Counted from the first letter of the stretch, positions 37,037 to 46,279 are shown. The stretch: 64,000 nt of DNA from Epilithonimonas zeae (GCF_023278365.1 NZ_CP075338.1:62001-126000), one strand, 5' to 3'. Numbers and translations: made by a program. The notes: generated from the sequence alone by a model not told the origin.

Positions 37037-38491
37037 ATGAACAATCCATCTCAGAAAATATCTGTCGTTGAAAAAATCGGCTACAGTTTGGGAGATTTAG
37101 CGGCCAATCTGGTTTTCCAGACTTTGGTGACTTACTTAGCTTATTTTTACACCGATATCTACGGATTAAAACCGGAAGACGCCTCCATCATTACTTTGAT
37201 TGTCGGGCTCATTGCCGGTTTCGGGTTCAATCCGCTGGTCGGCGCTTTGGCAGACAGAACACGAACCAAATGGGGGAAATTCCGTCCGTGGATTTTATTT
37301 TCTGCTGTTCCGCTCGGTGCAGCAGCACTTTTTGCATTCAGTACACCCAATTTTTCGTATCAGGGAAAAATGGTTTATGCAGCAGTAACTTACACAATTT
37401 TATTACTCCTGTACGCAGCTAATAATTTACCTTACGCAGCACTGAGCGGAGTTATTACAGGCGATATGGGCGAACGAAACAGCATTTCCTCTTATCGTTT
37501 TGTAGCGGTGATGTTTGCCCAGTTTTTCGTACAGGTCTTTATGTTGCCAATAATTTTATCGGCAGGGAAAGGCGACAAAGCAGCCGGAATCGAAATTGTG
37601 ATGACCTGGTTAGCAATTATCGGAACGATTATGTTGCTCATCACATTTTTCACCACCAAAGAAAGGGTCATTCCAAAACCGGAGCAGGAATCCTCTTTGG
37701 GAGCCGATTTAAAGGATTTGAAGAAAAATAAGCCGTGGATAATAATGTTGGTAGTTACAGCCTTGATTTTCATTACTTTGGCAATGAAAGGCGGTTCATA
37801 CGTTTATTATTTCAACAACTACGTTGATGAAACTTCTTTGAAAAATTTCATTTCGCCGATTACCGCTTTTTTCAGTTCCATCGGAATGAATTTCTTCGGA
37901 GAAGACCCTCGTTCAGCTGGTTTCGGGCTGTTCAATGCCGGCGGAATCATTATGATGATTGTTGGGATTACCTTCTCAAAAAGATTTGCCGATAAATACG
38001 GGAAAAGAGATGCGTTCATCGCTTCCCTGTTTATTTCAACTTTATTTATCGTTGCATTCATCTTTTATCCGCCAAAATCAGTAGGATTGATGTTCCTTTC
38101 CCAGATTCTGCACGGCTTTTTCTACGGAATCAGCACACCGTTGCTTTGGGCAATGATTGCCGATGTAGCCGACTATTCCGAGTGGAAAAACAACAGACGT
38201 GCCACAGCAATTATTTTCTCTGCAATGATGGTTGGACTAAAAGTAGGGTTGAGCATCGGAAGTTCATTGGTTTCTTCCATTATCGGACATTACGGCTATA
38301 TTTCATCCGAAGGTACAGAAAACGTTGTCCAGCCGGAATCCGTTGCAAACGGTGCTCAGATGCTGGTCAGTATTTTTCCTGCCATTCCGTTCTTTGCGGC
38401 GTGTGGATTATTAATGTTCTACGAAATCAACAAAAAAATGGAAACCCAAATCGAACAGGAACTCAAAGAAAGAAGGAAAAAAGAAGATTAA
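37037..38491 (+). CDS. GPH-family glycoside-pentoside symporter (XynT/XylP-like)
   Basis: This 484-residue membrane protein has about 12 transmembrane segments and the GPH/MelB pattern, including EKIGYSLGDLAANL at the N-terminus and GALADRTRTKWGKFRPW in the first cytoplasmic loop. GPH members import oligosaccharides such as xylosides with H+ or Na+. Its neighbours (GH10 xylanase, cytoplasmic GH43, GH67) suggest uptake of short xylo-oligosaccharides. The C-terminal tail is charged (ELKERRKKED). Confidence 0.9.
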   Translation: MNNPSQKISVVEKIGYSLGDLAANLVFQTLVTYLAYFYTDIYGLKPEDASIITLIVGLIAGFGFNPLVGALADRTRTKWGKFRPWILFSAVPLGAAALFAFSTPNFSYQGKMVYAAVTYTILLLLYAANNLPYAALSGVITGDMGERNSISSYRFVAVMFAQFFVQVFMLPIILSAGKGDKAAGIEIVMTWLAIIGTIMLLITFFTTKERVIPKPEQESSLGADLKDLKKNKPWIIMLVVTALIFITLAMKGGSYVYYFNNYVDETSLKNFISPITAFFSSIGMNFFGEDPRSAGFGLFNAGGIIMMIVGITFSKRFADKYGKRDAFIASLFISTLFIVAFIFYPPKSVGLMFLSQILHGFFYGISTPLLWAMIADVADYSEWKNNRRATAIIFSAMMVGLKVGLSIGSSLVSSIIGHYGYISSEGTENVVQPESVANGAQMLVSIFPAIPFFAACGLLMFYEINKKMETQIEQELKERRKKED

Positions 38492-38509
38492 CTTTGGTTT
38501 TGATTGTTT

Positions 38510-38590
38510 GGGCAGCTTAATCCGTCTTCCACTCCCGCTTTTTTGTTCCGCTTTGCTCCACAAAAAGAGCTCCGTTCAAGCCGGGCTGCG
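38510..38590 (+). repeat. Palindromic element family A, copy 2
   Basis: This 81-bp copy keeps GGGCAGCTTAATCCGTCTTC at one end and CAAGCCGGGCTGCG at the other, with a TTTTTTGT...ACAAAAA inner stem. It starts 19 bp after the symporter stop and may act as an mRNA 3' hairpin. Confidence 0.8.
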
Positions 38591-38680
38591 AGATTCAGCA
38601 TAAAAACAAATTTTACCATTAAAGACAATATGGGTTATTCTTTAGATTTAGAATTTTAATAAAGAAAATAAAAATAGCAA

Positions 38681-38755
38681 AAGCTCCGTAGAAGCGAACT
38701 GTTAATAGCCAATATATAAGATAAGCCATCAAGCCTCGTAGAGGCGACCTGTTAA
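38681..38755 (+). repeat. CTCCGTAGAAG...CGACCTGT dispersed repeat, copy 2
   Basis: AGCTCCGTAGAAGCGAACTG and GCCTCGTAGAGGCGACCTGT form two related units in tandem. The same pair is found at 22963-23050, and both copies lie beside a family A element. Confidence 0.7.
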
Positions 38756-38786
38756 AGTTTCAGGATAATTAATAAAAAAATTAACA

Positions 38787-39908
38787 ATGAAAAAAATAGC
38801 CGCATTATTAGGAATTTTAGCCTTGACCGTTTCCTGCAAAACAGCAAGTTCGGCATCCTCAAAAGATTCCCTGAAAGATGCCTACAAAAATAAATTCTAC
38901 ATCGGAACCGCAATGAGCCTTCCGCAAATTGACGGGACTGATGTAAAATCGGATGAAATCATCAAAAAACAATTCAGTTCCATTGTTGCGGAAAACTGTA
39001 TGAAATCGATGTTCATTCAGCCTCAGGAAGGAAAATTTTTCTTCGATGATGCAGATAAATTCGTAGAATTTGGGGAGAAAAATAAAATGTTCATCATCGG
39101 TCACACGCTGATTTGGCATTCACAATTACCAAAATGGTTTTTCGTAGACAAGGACGGAAAAGATGTTTCTCCCGAAGTTCTGAAACAGAGAATGAAAAGC
39201 CATATTTCAACGTTGGTCGGCAGATACAAAGGTCGTGTAAAAGGTTGGGATGTGGTGAACGAAGCCATTATGGAAGACGGAACGTATCGCAAAAGCAAAT
39301 TTTACGAAATTCTCGGCGAAGAATTTATTCCGCTTGCTTTCCAATATGCGCAGGAAGCTGACCCGAATGCCGAGCTCTATTACAACGACTACAACGAATG
39401 GTTTCCGGAAAAAGTAAAAACCGTTACCAAAATTGTTAAAAATCTAAAATCCAGAGGAATCCGCATCGATGGCGTTGGAATGCAGACCCACGTTGGATTG
39501 GACAATCCGAAACTTGAAGAATACGAAAAAGCAATCGTTGATTATGCTGCAGCAGGCGTAAAAATCAATGTTACCGAAATGGAAATCAGCGCACTGCCTT
39601 CACCGTGGGGAACTTCAGCCAACGTTTCCGACAAAGTAGAGTATGAAACCAAAATGAATCCTTACACCAAAGGATTACCTGAAAATGTGACAAAAGAATG
39701 GGAAAACCGTTATCTGGATTTCTTCAGACTGTTCCTGAAACATCAGGATAAAATCAGACGAGTGACATTGTGGGGAGTTACCGACAATCAATCCTGGAAA
39801 AACGATTTCCCTGTAAAAGGCAGAACCGATTATCCGCTTCCATTCAACAGAAATTATCAGGCAAAACCTGTCGTTGAGAAAATCATTGAATTAACAAAAG
39901 AAAAATAA
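38787..39908 (+). CDS. GH10 endo-1,4-beta-xylanase, lipoprotein
   Basis: The 373-residue protein begins with a lipoprotein signal (LALTVSC lipobox, Cys ~17). A single GH10 barrel fills ~30-370. The acid/base is Glu159 in WDVVNEAIM and the nucleophile Glu264 in NVTEMEIS, with [10 protein letters not shown] as an additional family motif. It cuts the xylan backbone, and the lipid anchor suggests the periplasm or outer membrane. It is about the usual size for a catalytic-domain-only enzyme, with no binding module. Confidence 0.95.
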   Translation: MKKIAALLGILALTVSCKTASSASSKDSLKDAYKNKFYIGTAMSLPQIDGTDVKSDEIIKKQFSSIVAENCMKSMFIQPQEGKFFFDDADKFVEFGEKNKMFIIGHTLIWHSQLPKWFFVDKDGKDVSPEVLKQRMKSHISTLVGRYKGRVKGWDVVNEAIMEDGTYRKSKFYEILGEEFIPLAFQYAQEADPNAELYYNDYNEWFPEKVKTVTKIVKNLKSRGIRIDGVGMQTHVGLDNPKLEEYEKAIVDYAAAGVKINVTEMEISALPSPWGTSANVSDKVEYETKMNPYTKGLPENVTKEWENRYLDFFRLFLKHQDKIRRVTLWGVTDNQSWKNDFPVKGRTDYPLPFNRNYQAKPVVEKIIELTKEK

Positions 39909-39946
39909 AATCAGCTTTTAAGATTTCAAAAATAAAAATAAATATT

Positions 39947-40018
39947 TTTCTCGCAGATTTAGCGAATTAAGCAGATTTTATTTAAATAATCTGCGAAATC
40001 TGGAAAATCTGCGAGAAA
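39947..40018. repeat. Hairpin repeat TTTCTCGCAGATTT...AAATCTGCGAGAAA
   Basis: Perfect 14-bp inverted arms (39947-39960 and 40005-40018) enclose further AATCTGCG-like words. It occupies most of the gap between GH10 and the cytoplasmic GH43. A shorter relative precedes GH51 at 18957. Confidence 0.75.
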
Positions 40019-40058
40019 TTTAATTCAAAATCTAGTATCTAAAAATCTAAACTATAAA

Positions 40059-41033
40059 ATGAACAAAGCAAAATACCTTTTCCCAAGCGATTATATGGCA
40101 GACCCTTCCGTACACGTTTTTGAAGGAAAACTTTACATTTATCCATCACACGACCGTGAAAGCGGCATCGAAGAAAACGACAACGGCGACCATTTCGATA
40201 TGAATGATTACCACGTTTTCTCCCTTGATGATGTGGAAAACGGAGAAGTTACAGACCACGGTGTTGTCCTTTCGGTGAAGGATATTCCTTGGTCGGGAAG
40301 ACAGTTATGGGATTGCGATGTGGCTTTCAGAAATGACAAATATTATATGTATTTTCCTTTGAAGGACAAAAACGACATTTTCAGAATTGGCGTTGCAGTA
40401 AGCGATAAACCTTACGGACCATTCATTCCTGAGAAACATCCGATGATGGGAAGCTACAGCATCGACCCTTGTCTTTTTGAAGATAACGGAAAACATTATA
40501 TGTATTTCGGAGGAATCTGGGGCGGACAATTGCAACGTTACAGAAATAACAAGGCTTTAGAATCTGCCATTCTTCCTAACGATAATGAACCTGCCATTTC
40601 ATCAAAAGTAGTGATGTTAAGCGATGATATGCTGGAATTTGGAGAAGAGCCGAGAGATGTCGTGATTTTGGACGAAAACGGAAATCCTCTACTTCACGGC
40701 GATAAGCATCGTTTTTTTGAAGCATCCTGGATGCATAAATACAATGGAAAATATTACTTTTCTTATTCCACTGGAGACACGCATTTGATTTGCTACGCAA
40801 CAGGCGATAATCCTTATGGTCCGTTCACTTTCCAGGGTGAAATTTTGACGCCTGTTGTGGGTTGGACTACGCATCACAGCATTGTGGAATTTAAAGGAAA
40901 ATGGTATCTGTTCTTCCACGATTCTGTTCCAAGCGGCGGAAGAACGTGGCTGAGAAGTATGAAGGCTATTGAAATTGAATACGATAACGACGGTAAAATT
41001 AAAACGATTGAAGGACTGGAAGACAATCAATAG
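40059..41033 (+). CDS. Cytoplasmic GH43 glycosidase (beta-xylosidase/arabinofuranosidase)
   Basis: The 324-residue protein has no signal peptide and no CBM, unlike the other GH43 proteins here, so it should act in the cytoplasm. The propeller shows MADPSVHVFEGKLYIYPSHD (base Asp), SYSIDPCLF (second Asp) and a later FFEASW block that probably carries the acid Glu. It most likely splits imported xylobiose or arabinoxylo-oligosaccharides to monomers after uptake by the GPH symporter. Subfamily assignment would need alignment. Confidence 0.9.
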   Translation: MNKAKYLFPSDYMADPSVHVFEGKLYIYPSHDRESGIEENDNGDHFDMNDYHVFSLDDVENGEVTDHGVVLSVKDIPWSGRQLWDCDVAFRNDKYYMYFPLKDKNDIFRIGVAVSDKPYGPFIPEKHPMMGSYSIDPCLFEDNGKHYMYFGGIWGGQLQRYRNNKALESAILPNDNEPAISSKVVMLSDDMLEFGEEPRDVVILDENGNPLLHGDKHRFFEASWMHKYNGKYYFSYSTGDTHLICYATGDNPYGPFTFQGEILTPVVGWTTHHSIVEFKGKWYLFFHDSVPSGGRTWLRSMKAIEIEYDNDGKIKTIEGLEDNQ

Positions 41034-41035
41034 GA

Positions 41036-41086
41036 ACGGGCTTTAGCCCGTTTAAAAAAAGTGATAACCATTTGGCTTTAGCCAAA
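41036..41086. repeat. GGGCTTTAGCCC / TTTGGCTTTAGCCAAA palindromes
   Basis: ACGGGCTTTAGCCCGT (41036-41051) and TTTGGCTTTAGCCAAA (41071-41086) follow directly after the GH43 stop codon. They belong to the family at 23235-23347. Confidence 0.8.
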
Positions 41087-41112
41087 ACTTAAATAATTTT
41101 AAAAATTTAAGA

Positions 41113-43143
41113 ATGCAACATTTCCGACATTACATATTACTGTTTCTAATCCTTCCGTTAATAGCTTTTGCTGAAGACGGAAGTCAGTTATGGCTGAGAT
41201 ATCCGGTCAATCCAAAGCCAAGAAATATTGTGAATTCAAACAGTAAAAGTCCGACTATTGAAATTGCCAAAAAAGAACTGAACCAACATTGGGCAGGACA
41301 AGCTATTGATTTAAAGATTGACAGATTTCCGGAAAATTTTAAAGACGGATACAAAATCGTTTCTACTCCGAAAAAAATCAGCGTTTTAGCAAAAACAGAC
41401 TTAGGATTACTGTACGGAAGCTATCATTTGTTGAATTTACAACAGCAGAAAACCAATTTTTCTAATCTAAAACTTGAAGAAAAACCTTCCTACGATGTAC
41501 GCATTCTCAACCATTGGGACAATCTCGACGGAACCATTGAACGCGGTTACGCAGGGCATTCGCTTTGGAAATGGGAAGACTTGCCGAACACCATTTCGCC
41601 GAGATACGAAGAATATGCAAGAGCGAATGCATCCATCGGAATCAATGCAACAGTTCTTAATAATGTGAATGCTTCACCAAATATGCTTCGTGAAGACTAT
41701 CTTAAAAAAGTCAAAGTTTTAGCCGATATTTTCAGACCTTACGGAATCAAAGTTTACCTGTCTGTCAATTTTTCTTCGCCAAAAGTTTTGGGCGGATTAC
41801 AGAATTCAGACCCATTGAATCAGGATGTTCAGAAATGGTGGAAAGATAAAGCGGCGGAAATTTATAAATTAATTCCTGATTTCGGAGGATTTTTGGTAAA
41901 AGCCAATTCCGAAGGACAGCCCGGACCGCAGGATTACGGAAGAACCCACGCAGACGGAGCTAATATGATGGCAGATGTTTTGAAACCTTATGGCGGAATC
42001 GTGATGTGGAGAGCATTTGTATACAGTCCGAGCAAAGAAGACCGTGCAAAACAAGCTCACCTGGAATTTGTTCCGTTAGACGGAAAATTTAGAGATAATG
42101 TCATTATTCAGATTAAAAACGGACCCATAGATTTTCAGCCGAGAGAAGCATTCAATCCACTATTCGGGGCATTGAGAAAAACTTCAGAAATGGTCGAATT
42201 TCAAATTACCCAAGAATATTTGGGACAAGCCAATCATCTGGTTTATCTTGCGCCGCTATTCAAAGAAACTTTGGATAGTGATACTTTTTCGGATGGAAAA
42301 GGTTCTACGATTGCTAAAATTACAGACGGAACATTACGACCTGCAAAACTGACGGCCATTTCAGCAGTTGCCAATATCGGGGAAGATAAAAACTGGACGG
42401 GACATCACTTTGCACAGGCCAATTGGTACGCTTTCGGACGTCTGGCCTGGAATCACAATTTGTCATCAGAACAGATTGCAGATGAATGGATTGAAATGAC
42501 TTTTACGGATAATAAAAACTTCGTAAATCCGGTCAAAGAAATGATGCTTACTTCACGCGAAACTGCCGTAGATTATATGATGCCGCTTGGTCTTCACCAC
42601 ATTTTTGCCGGCGGGCACCATTATGGTCCGGAACCGTGGGGCGATTACAAAGGCGGAAGACCCGATTGGTCACCGGTTTATTATCATCAGGCCAATGCAG
42701 AAGGAATCGGATTTGACAGAACAAAAACGGGAAGCAATGCCGTTTCGCAATATTTTCCACCGCTTAACGAAATCTATGGAAACATCAAGACAACTCCAGA
42801 AAACCTGATTCTATGGTTCCATCACGTTCCGTGGGATTATAAAATGAAAGATGGAAAAACACTTTGGGATGAGCTGTGCTATAAATATGATTTGGGTGTT
42901 CACGAAGTGAGAGATTATCAGAAAACCTGGGACAAAATGCAGCCTTATATTGATCAGCAAAGATTCTCTGAGGTTCAGGATAAACTGAAAACTCAGGCAA
43001 AGGATGCCGTTTGGTGGAAAGATGCGTGTCTGTTGTATTTTCAGACATTTTCCAAAAGACCCATTCCGTCTGATATTGAAAAACCTGTTCACCAGCTTGA
43101 AGATCTAAAGAAAATCAAGCTCAATATGGGACATCACAATTAA
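41113..43143 (+). CDS. GH67 alpha-glucuronidase
   Basis: The 676-residue protein has a signal peptide ending near AFAED and the full GH67 layout. The N-terminal beta-domain is at ~25-130, then the barrel with RILNHWDNLDGTIERGYAGHSLW and a GGFLVKANSEGQPGPQDYGRTH-type block containing conserved acidic residues, then a helical C-terminus. GH67 releases (methyl-)glucuronic acid from the non-reducing terminal xylose of oligosaccharides, after GH10 or GH30 cleavage. The signal peptide is noteworthy because many GH67 enzymes are cytoplasmic. Confidence 0.94.
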   Translation: MQHFRHYILLFLILPLIAFAEDGSQLWLRYPVNPKPRNIVNSNSKSPTIEIAKKELNQHWAGQAIDLKIDRFPENFKDGYKIVSTPKKISVLAKTDLGLLYGSYHLLNLQQQKTNFSNLKLEEKPSYDVRILNHWDNLDGTIERGYAGHSLWKWEDLPNTISPRYEEYARANASIGINATVLNNVNASPNMLREDYLKKVKVLADIFRPYGIKVYLSVNFSSPKVLGGLQNSDPLNQDVQKWWKDKAAEIYKLIPDFGGFLVKANSEGQPGPQDYGRTHADGANMMADVLKPYGGIVMWRAFVYSPSKEDRAKQAHLEFVPLDGKFRDNVIIQIKNGPIDFQPREAFNPLFGALRKTSEMVEFQITQEYLGQANHLVYLAPLFKETLDSDTFSDGKGSTIAKITDGTLRPAKLTAISAVANIGEDKNWTGHHFAQANWYAFGRLAWNHNLSSEQIADEWIEMTFTDNKNFVNPVKEMMLTSRETAVDYMMPLGLHHIFAGGHHYGPEPWGDYKGGRPDWSPVYYHQANAEGIGFDRTKTGSNAVSQYFPPLNEIYGNIKTTPENLILWFHHVPWDYKMKDGKTLWDELCYKYDLGVHEVRDYQKTWDKMQPYIDQQRFSEVQDKLKTQAKDAVWWKDACLLYFQTFSKRPIPSDIEKPVHQLEDLKKIKLNMGHHN

Positions 43144-43196
43144 TCAACTTGTTTAAATTTAAACAAATAACTTTCTAAATCTTTTGAGAGAGGAAG

Positions 43197-43227
43197 TTGT
43201 TTGTTTTACAAATTAAGTGTAAATTTA
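43197..43227 (+). promoter_or_regulatory. Putative promoter overlapping the AraR operator before tal
   Basis: TTG (43197-43199) is followed after 20 bp by TAAATTTA (43220-43227), one base from TAnnTTTG. The -7 box lies in the spacer of the perfect palindrome, so a bound regulator would block it. Confidence 0.45.
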
Positions 43228-43235
43228 ACACTTAA
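43213..43235. promoter_or_regulatory. Perfect AraR-type operator upstream of transaldolase-transketolase
   Basis: TTAAGTGT (43213-43220) and ACACTTAA (43228-43235) are perfect inverted repeats with a 7-bp spacer. It lies 21 bp before the transaldolase start codon. As the best copy it defines the consensus used for the other four sites. Confidence 0.85.
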
Positions 43236-43256
43236 ATAAAATTAACAATATAATCT

Positions 43257-43910
43257 ATGAAATTTTTTATTGACACTGCCAATCTTGATCAGATAAGAGA
43301 AGCTCAGGATCTGGGAATTCTCGATGGCGTTACCACCAATCCATCTCTGATGGCAAAAGAAGGCATCAGCGGAAAAGAAGCTATTTTGCAGCATTACAAA
43401 GATATTTGCGAAATTGTAGACGGCGATATTTCGGCAGAAGTTCTCTCCACGACTTACGAAGAAATGATCAAAGAAGGCGAGGAACTGGCAGCCATTCATC
43501 CCAATATTGTAGTAAAAGTTCCCATCATCAAAGACGGAATCAAGGCGATCAAATATTTTTCCCAAAAAGGAATCCGTACCAATTGTACATTAATTTTCTC
43601 GGCAGGACAGGCACTTTTAGCGGCAAAAGCAGGAGCAACTTATGTTTCTCCATTCTTAGGAAGACTGGATGATGTTTCCACAGATGGTCTTCATTTAACC
43701 CAGGAAATCAGAACTATTTTCGATAATTATGGATATGAAACTGAGATTTTGGCAGCATCTGTTCGTCACTCGATGCACATCATCAATTGTGCAAAAATCG
43801 GTGCCGATGTCGTAACTTGTCCTTTGCCTCCGATTTTGTCACTGCTGAAGCATCCTTTAACGGATTCCGGCTTGGAGCAGTTCATCAAAGATTCACAAAA
43901 AATGCAATAA
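43257..43910 (+). CDS. tal: Transaldolase (small TalC/FSA-type)
   Basis: The 217-residue protein belongs to the short transaldolase/fructose-6-phosphate aldolase group. The N-terminus [13 protein letters not shown] and [13 protein letters not shown] are the family signature, and the Schiff-base Lys is in NIVVKVPI. It transfers dihydroxyacetone units in the non-oxidative pentose phosphate pathway. It is 4 bp upstream of the transketolase N-terminal subunit gene, and an AraR-type operator precedes it. This indicates that pentose disposal is co-regulated with arabinose use. Confidence 0.93.
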   Translation: MKFFIDTANLDQIREAQDLGILDGVTTNPSLMAKEGISGKEAILQHYKDICEIVDGDISAEVLSTTYEEMIKEGEELAAIHPNIVVKVPIIKDGIKAIKYFSQKGIRTNCTLIFSAGQALLAAKAGATYVSPFLGRLDDVSTDGLHLTQEIRTIFDNYGYETEILAASVRHSMHIINCAKIGADVVTCPLPPILSLLKHPLTDSGLEQFIKDSQKMQ

Positions 43911-43914
43911 AATT

Positions 43915-44760
43915 ATGCACGATATTCAAAAATTAAAAAATATTGCTTCGCAGGTGCGCAGAGATATTGTAAGAATGGTTCACGCCTGTCAGTCGGGACA
44001 TCCGGGAGGTTCATTAGGATGTACAGATTTTCTCGTGGCTCTTTATTTTGATGCGATGAAAAGAAAAGAGGGATTTGATATGACAGGAAAAGGCGAAGAT
44101 GTCTTTTATCTTTCCAACGGTCATATTTCTCCTGTTTTTTACAGTGTTTTGGCGCACGCAGGCTATTTCGACAAATCTGAGCTGGCAACTTTCAGAAAAC
44201 TGAACTCCAGGTTACAAGGGCATCCGACGACGCACGAGCATCTTCCCGGAGTTCGCATTGCATCTGGTTCGCTTGGACAGGGATTGTCTGTGGCAGTCGG
44301 TCACGCAGTCGGAAAAAAATTAGATAAAGACCCGAATCTTGTTTTCAGCCTTCACGGCGATGGCGAATTGCAGGAAGGACAGAACTGGGAAGCGATTATG
44401 TATGCTTCTCACAACAGAGTTGACAATCTTATTGCAACGGTAGATTATAACGGGCAGCAGATTGACGGCCCAACATCCAAAGTCCTTTCTCTGGGAAATC
44501 TTAAAACTAAATTTGAAGCCTTTGACTGGAAAGTACTTGAGGTAGAAAACGGAAACGATATGGAAGAAATTCTGAAAGTTCTGGACGAAGCCAAATCTTT
44601 AACAAGGAAAGGTCAGCCGATTTGTATTCTCCTGAAAACGGAAATGGGTTACGGTGTCGATTATATGATGGGAACTCACGCGTGGCACGGGAAAGCACCG
44701 AATGACGAGCAATTACAAAAAGCTTTAGATCAACTCGAGGAAACTTTAGGTGATTATTAA
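43915..44760 (+). CDS. Transketolase, N-terminal subunit
   Basis: The 281-residue product is the thiamine-diphosphate pyrophosphate-binding half of transketolase: SGHPGGSLGCTDFLVALYF, GSLGQGLSVAVGHA, and the cofactor motif from GDGELQEGQNWEA to NNG-like DYNGQQIDG. Split transketolases made of two chains are well known in Bacteroidetes and Firmicutes, so this is not a truncated gene. The partner gene begins 269 bp downstream, after a dispersed element. Confidence 0.94.
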   Translation: MHDIQKLKNIASQVRRDIVRMVHACQSGHPGGSLGCTDFLVALYFDAMKRKEGFDMTGKGEDVFYLSNGHISPVFYSVLAHAGYFDKSELATFRKLNSRLQGHPTTHEHLPGVRIASGSLGQGLSVAVGHAVGKKLDKDPNLVFSLHGDGELQEGQNWEAIMYASHNRVDNLIATVDYNGQQIDGPTSKVLSLGNLKTKFEAFDWKVLEVENGNDMEEILKVLDEAKSLTRKGQPICILLKTEMGYGVDYMMGTHAWHGKAPNDEQLQKALDQLEETLGDY

Positions 44761-44774
44761 TTTGAGAATTATTT

Positions 44775-44870
44775 GGGCAGCTTAATCCGTCTTCCGTTCC
44801 CGCTTTTTTGTGTCATTGCGAACGAAGTGAAGCAATGACACAAAAAGAGCTCCACTCAAGCAGGGCTGCG
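44775..44870 (+). repeat. Palindromic element family A, copy 3, between the two transketolase genes
   Basis: The ends GGGCAGCTTAATCCGTCTTCC and CAAGCAGGGCTGCG match the other copies. The middle contains a strong hairpin in which TTTTTGTGTCATTGC pairs with GCAATGACACAAAAA, itself a GTCATTGCGAACGAAG-type repeat. It starts 14 bp after the first transketolase gene and could attenuate transcription of the second. Confidence 0.8.
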
Positions 44871-44923
44871 AGAGATTCGCCGTTCCCAAAAAAAATAAAT
44901 TATCGATAAAGTCAGAAGATTAA

Positions 44924-45004
44924 ATTTCTTAGCTGAGCGAAGCGCCTTTGCGAACGAAAAAATATCCTCAATAAGATAAAAAAATCTTTGCGCTCTTTGC
45001 GTTT
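44924..45004 (+). repeat. TTTGCG dispersed repeat (family E) before transketolase C-subunit
   Basis: Contains GCCTTTGCGAAC and ATCTTTGCGCTCTTTGCGTTT, ending 25 bp before the start codon. Related copies in the same orientation precede the genes at 4716, 10116, 56746 and 57673. Confidence 0.7.
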
Positions 45005-45029
45005 AAAACAAAATCAACAGATTAATCAA

Positions 45030-45995
45030 ATGAAAAAATATACCTACACAGAAAAAAAAGACACCCGAAGCGGCTTCGGAGCCGGAATGGCAGAATTGAC
45101 CGATAAAAATCCCGATGTTGTCGGACTTTGCGCTGACCTGATTGGCTCATTAAAATTTGAAAAATTCATCGAAAAAGCACCGGAACGTTTTTTCCAGATC
45201 GGAATTGCAGAAGCCAATATGATTGGAATGGCAGCAGGTCTGGCAACGGAAGGCAAAATTCCGTTCACGGGAACTTTCGCCAACTTTTCTACGGGAAGAG
45301 TGTACGATCAGATTCGTCAGTCGGTGGCTTACTCAGGGAAGAATGTGAAAATTTGTGCTTCTCACGCTGGCTTAACTTTAGGTGAAGATGGTGCAACACA
45401 TCAAATTCTTGAAGATATTGGATTGATGAAAATGCTTCCCGGAATGACTGTCATCAACACCTGTGATTACAACCAGACGAAAGCGGCAACCATTGCCATT
45501 GCAGATTACGAAGGTCCGGTTTATCTACGTTTTGGACGTCCCGTAATTCCTGTTTTTACTGATGAAAATCAAACATTCGAAATCGGAAAAGCGTGGATGG
45601 TAAATGAAGGAAAAGATGTTACGATTGTTGCAACAGGGCATTTGGTTTGGGAAGCCATTAAAGCCGGAGAAATTCTGAAAGAGCAGGGCATCGATGCGGA
45701 AATTATTAATATTCATACTATTAAACCTTTGGATTCGGAGGCCATTCTTAGTTCCGTTAAAAAAACAGGTTGTGTAGTAACTGCGGAAGAACATAACAGA
45801 TTAGGCGGATTGGGCGACAGCGTTGCACAGCTTCTGATTACAGAATATCTTGCACCACAGGAATATGTTGCCGTAAACGACAGTTTCGGAGAAAGTGGAA
45901 CACCCGACCAGCTGATGGAAAAATATGGTTTAACTGCAAATGACATCGTGGCAGCGGTTAAAAAAGTGATGAGCAGAAAATCAGAAAGCCTGTAA
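45030..45995 (+). CDS. Transketolase, C-terminal subunit
   Basis: ATG 45030 gives 321 residues starting MKKYTYTEKKDTRSGFG; the longer frame from 44988 is made of repeat sequence. The pyrimidine-binding domain (FFQIGIAEANMIGMAAGLA, DQIRQSVAYSG) is followed by the C-terminal domain (GHLVWEAIKAGEIL...HTIKPLD...TAEEHN). With the N-terminal subunit it forms the working enzyme that joins xylulose-5-phosphate to the central pathways. Confidence 0.95.
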   Translation: MKKYTYTEKKDTRSGFGAGMAELTDKNPDVVGLCADLIGSLKFEKFIEKAPERFFQIGIAEANMIGMAAGLATEGKIPFTGTFANFSTGRVYDQIRQSVAYSGKNVKICASHAGLTLGEDGATHQILEDIGLMKMLPGMTVINTCDYNQTKAATIAIADYEGPVYLRFGRPVIPVFTDENQTFEIGKAWMVNEGKDVTIVATGHLVWEAIKAGEILKEQGIDAEIINIHTIKPLDSEAILSSVKKTGCVVTAEEHNRLGGLGDSVAQLLITEYLAPQEYVAVNDSFGESGTPDQLMEKYGLTANDIVAAVKKVMSRKSESL

Positions 45996-46025
45996 TATTG
46001 CATTGTTAGAAAATGTGTTTATTAC

Positions 46026-46076
46026 CACAAGGAACACAAAGTTCGCACGAAGGTCACAAGTTTTGTGCTCCTTGTG
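46026..46076. repeat. CACAAGGAACACAAA inverted repeat before galK
   Basis: Arms at 46026-46040 and 46062-46076 are inverted with one mismatch, followed by CTTTGTGCTCTTAGTGG, a TTTGTG-type repeat common in flavobacterial intergenic DNA. The rest of the 284-bp gap shows no gene. Confidence 0.65.
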
Positions 46077-46279
46077 AATCTCTTTGTGCTCTTAGTGGTT
46101 AAAAAGAAGGTCATCGAAACAGAAAAAGAAGAAGGTCTCTGTTATCAATATGAAATCCGTCAAGTCACCAACTGTCTTCTCCGATTGAGCAGGACAGTCA
46201 CCTAAGCAGAAAACCGTAACTTTAGTCATTAATTTAAATTTAAACTTAAACTTTCCATTCAATATAATTTGCAGATTTT

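Noticed and set aside
43915-45995. Transketolase broken by an insertion
   Set aside because: The break falls at the normal boundary between the two subunits of split transketolases and both frames have intact starts and stops.
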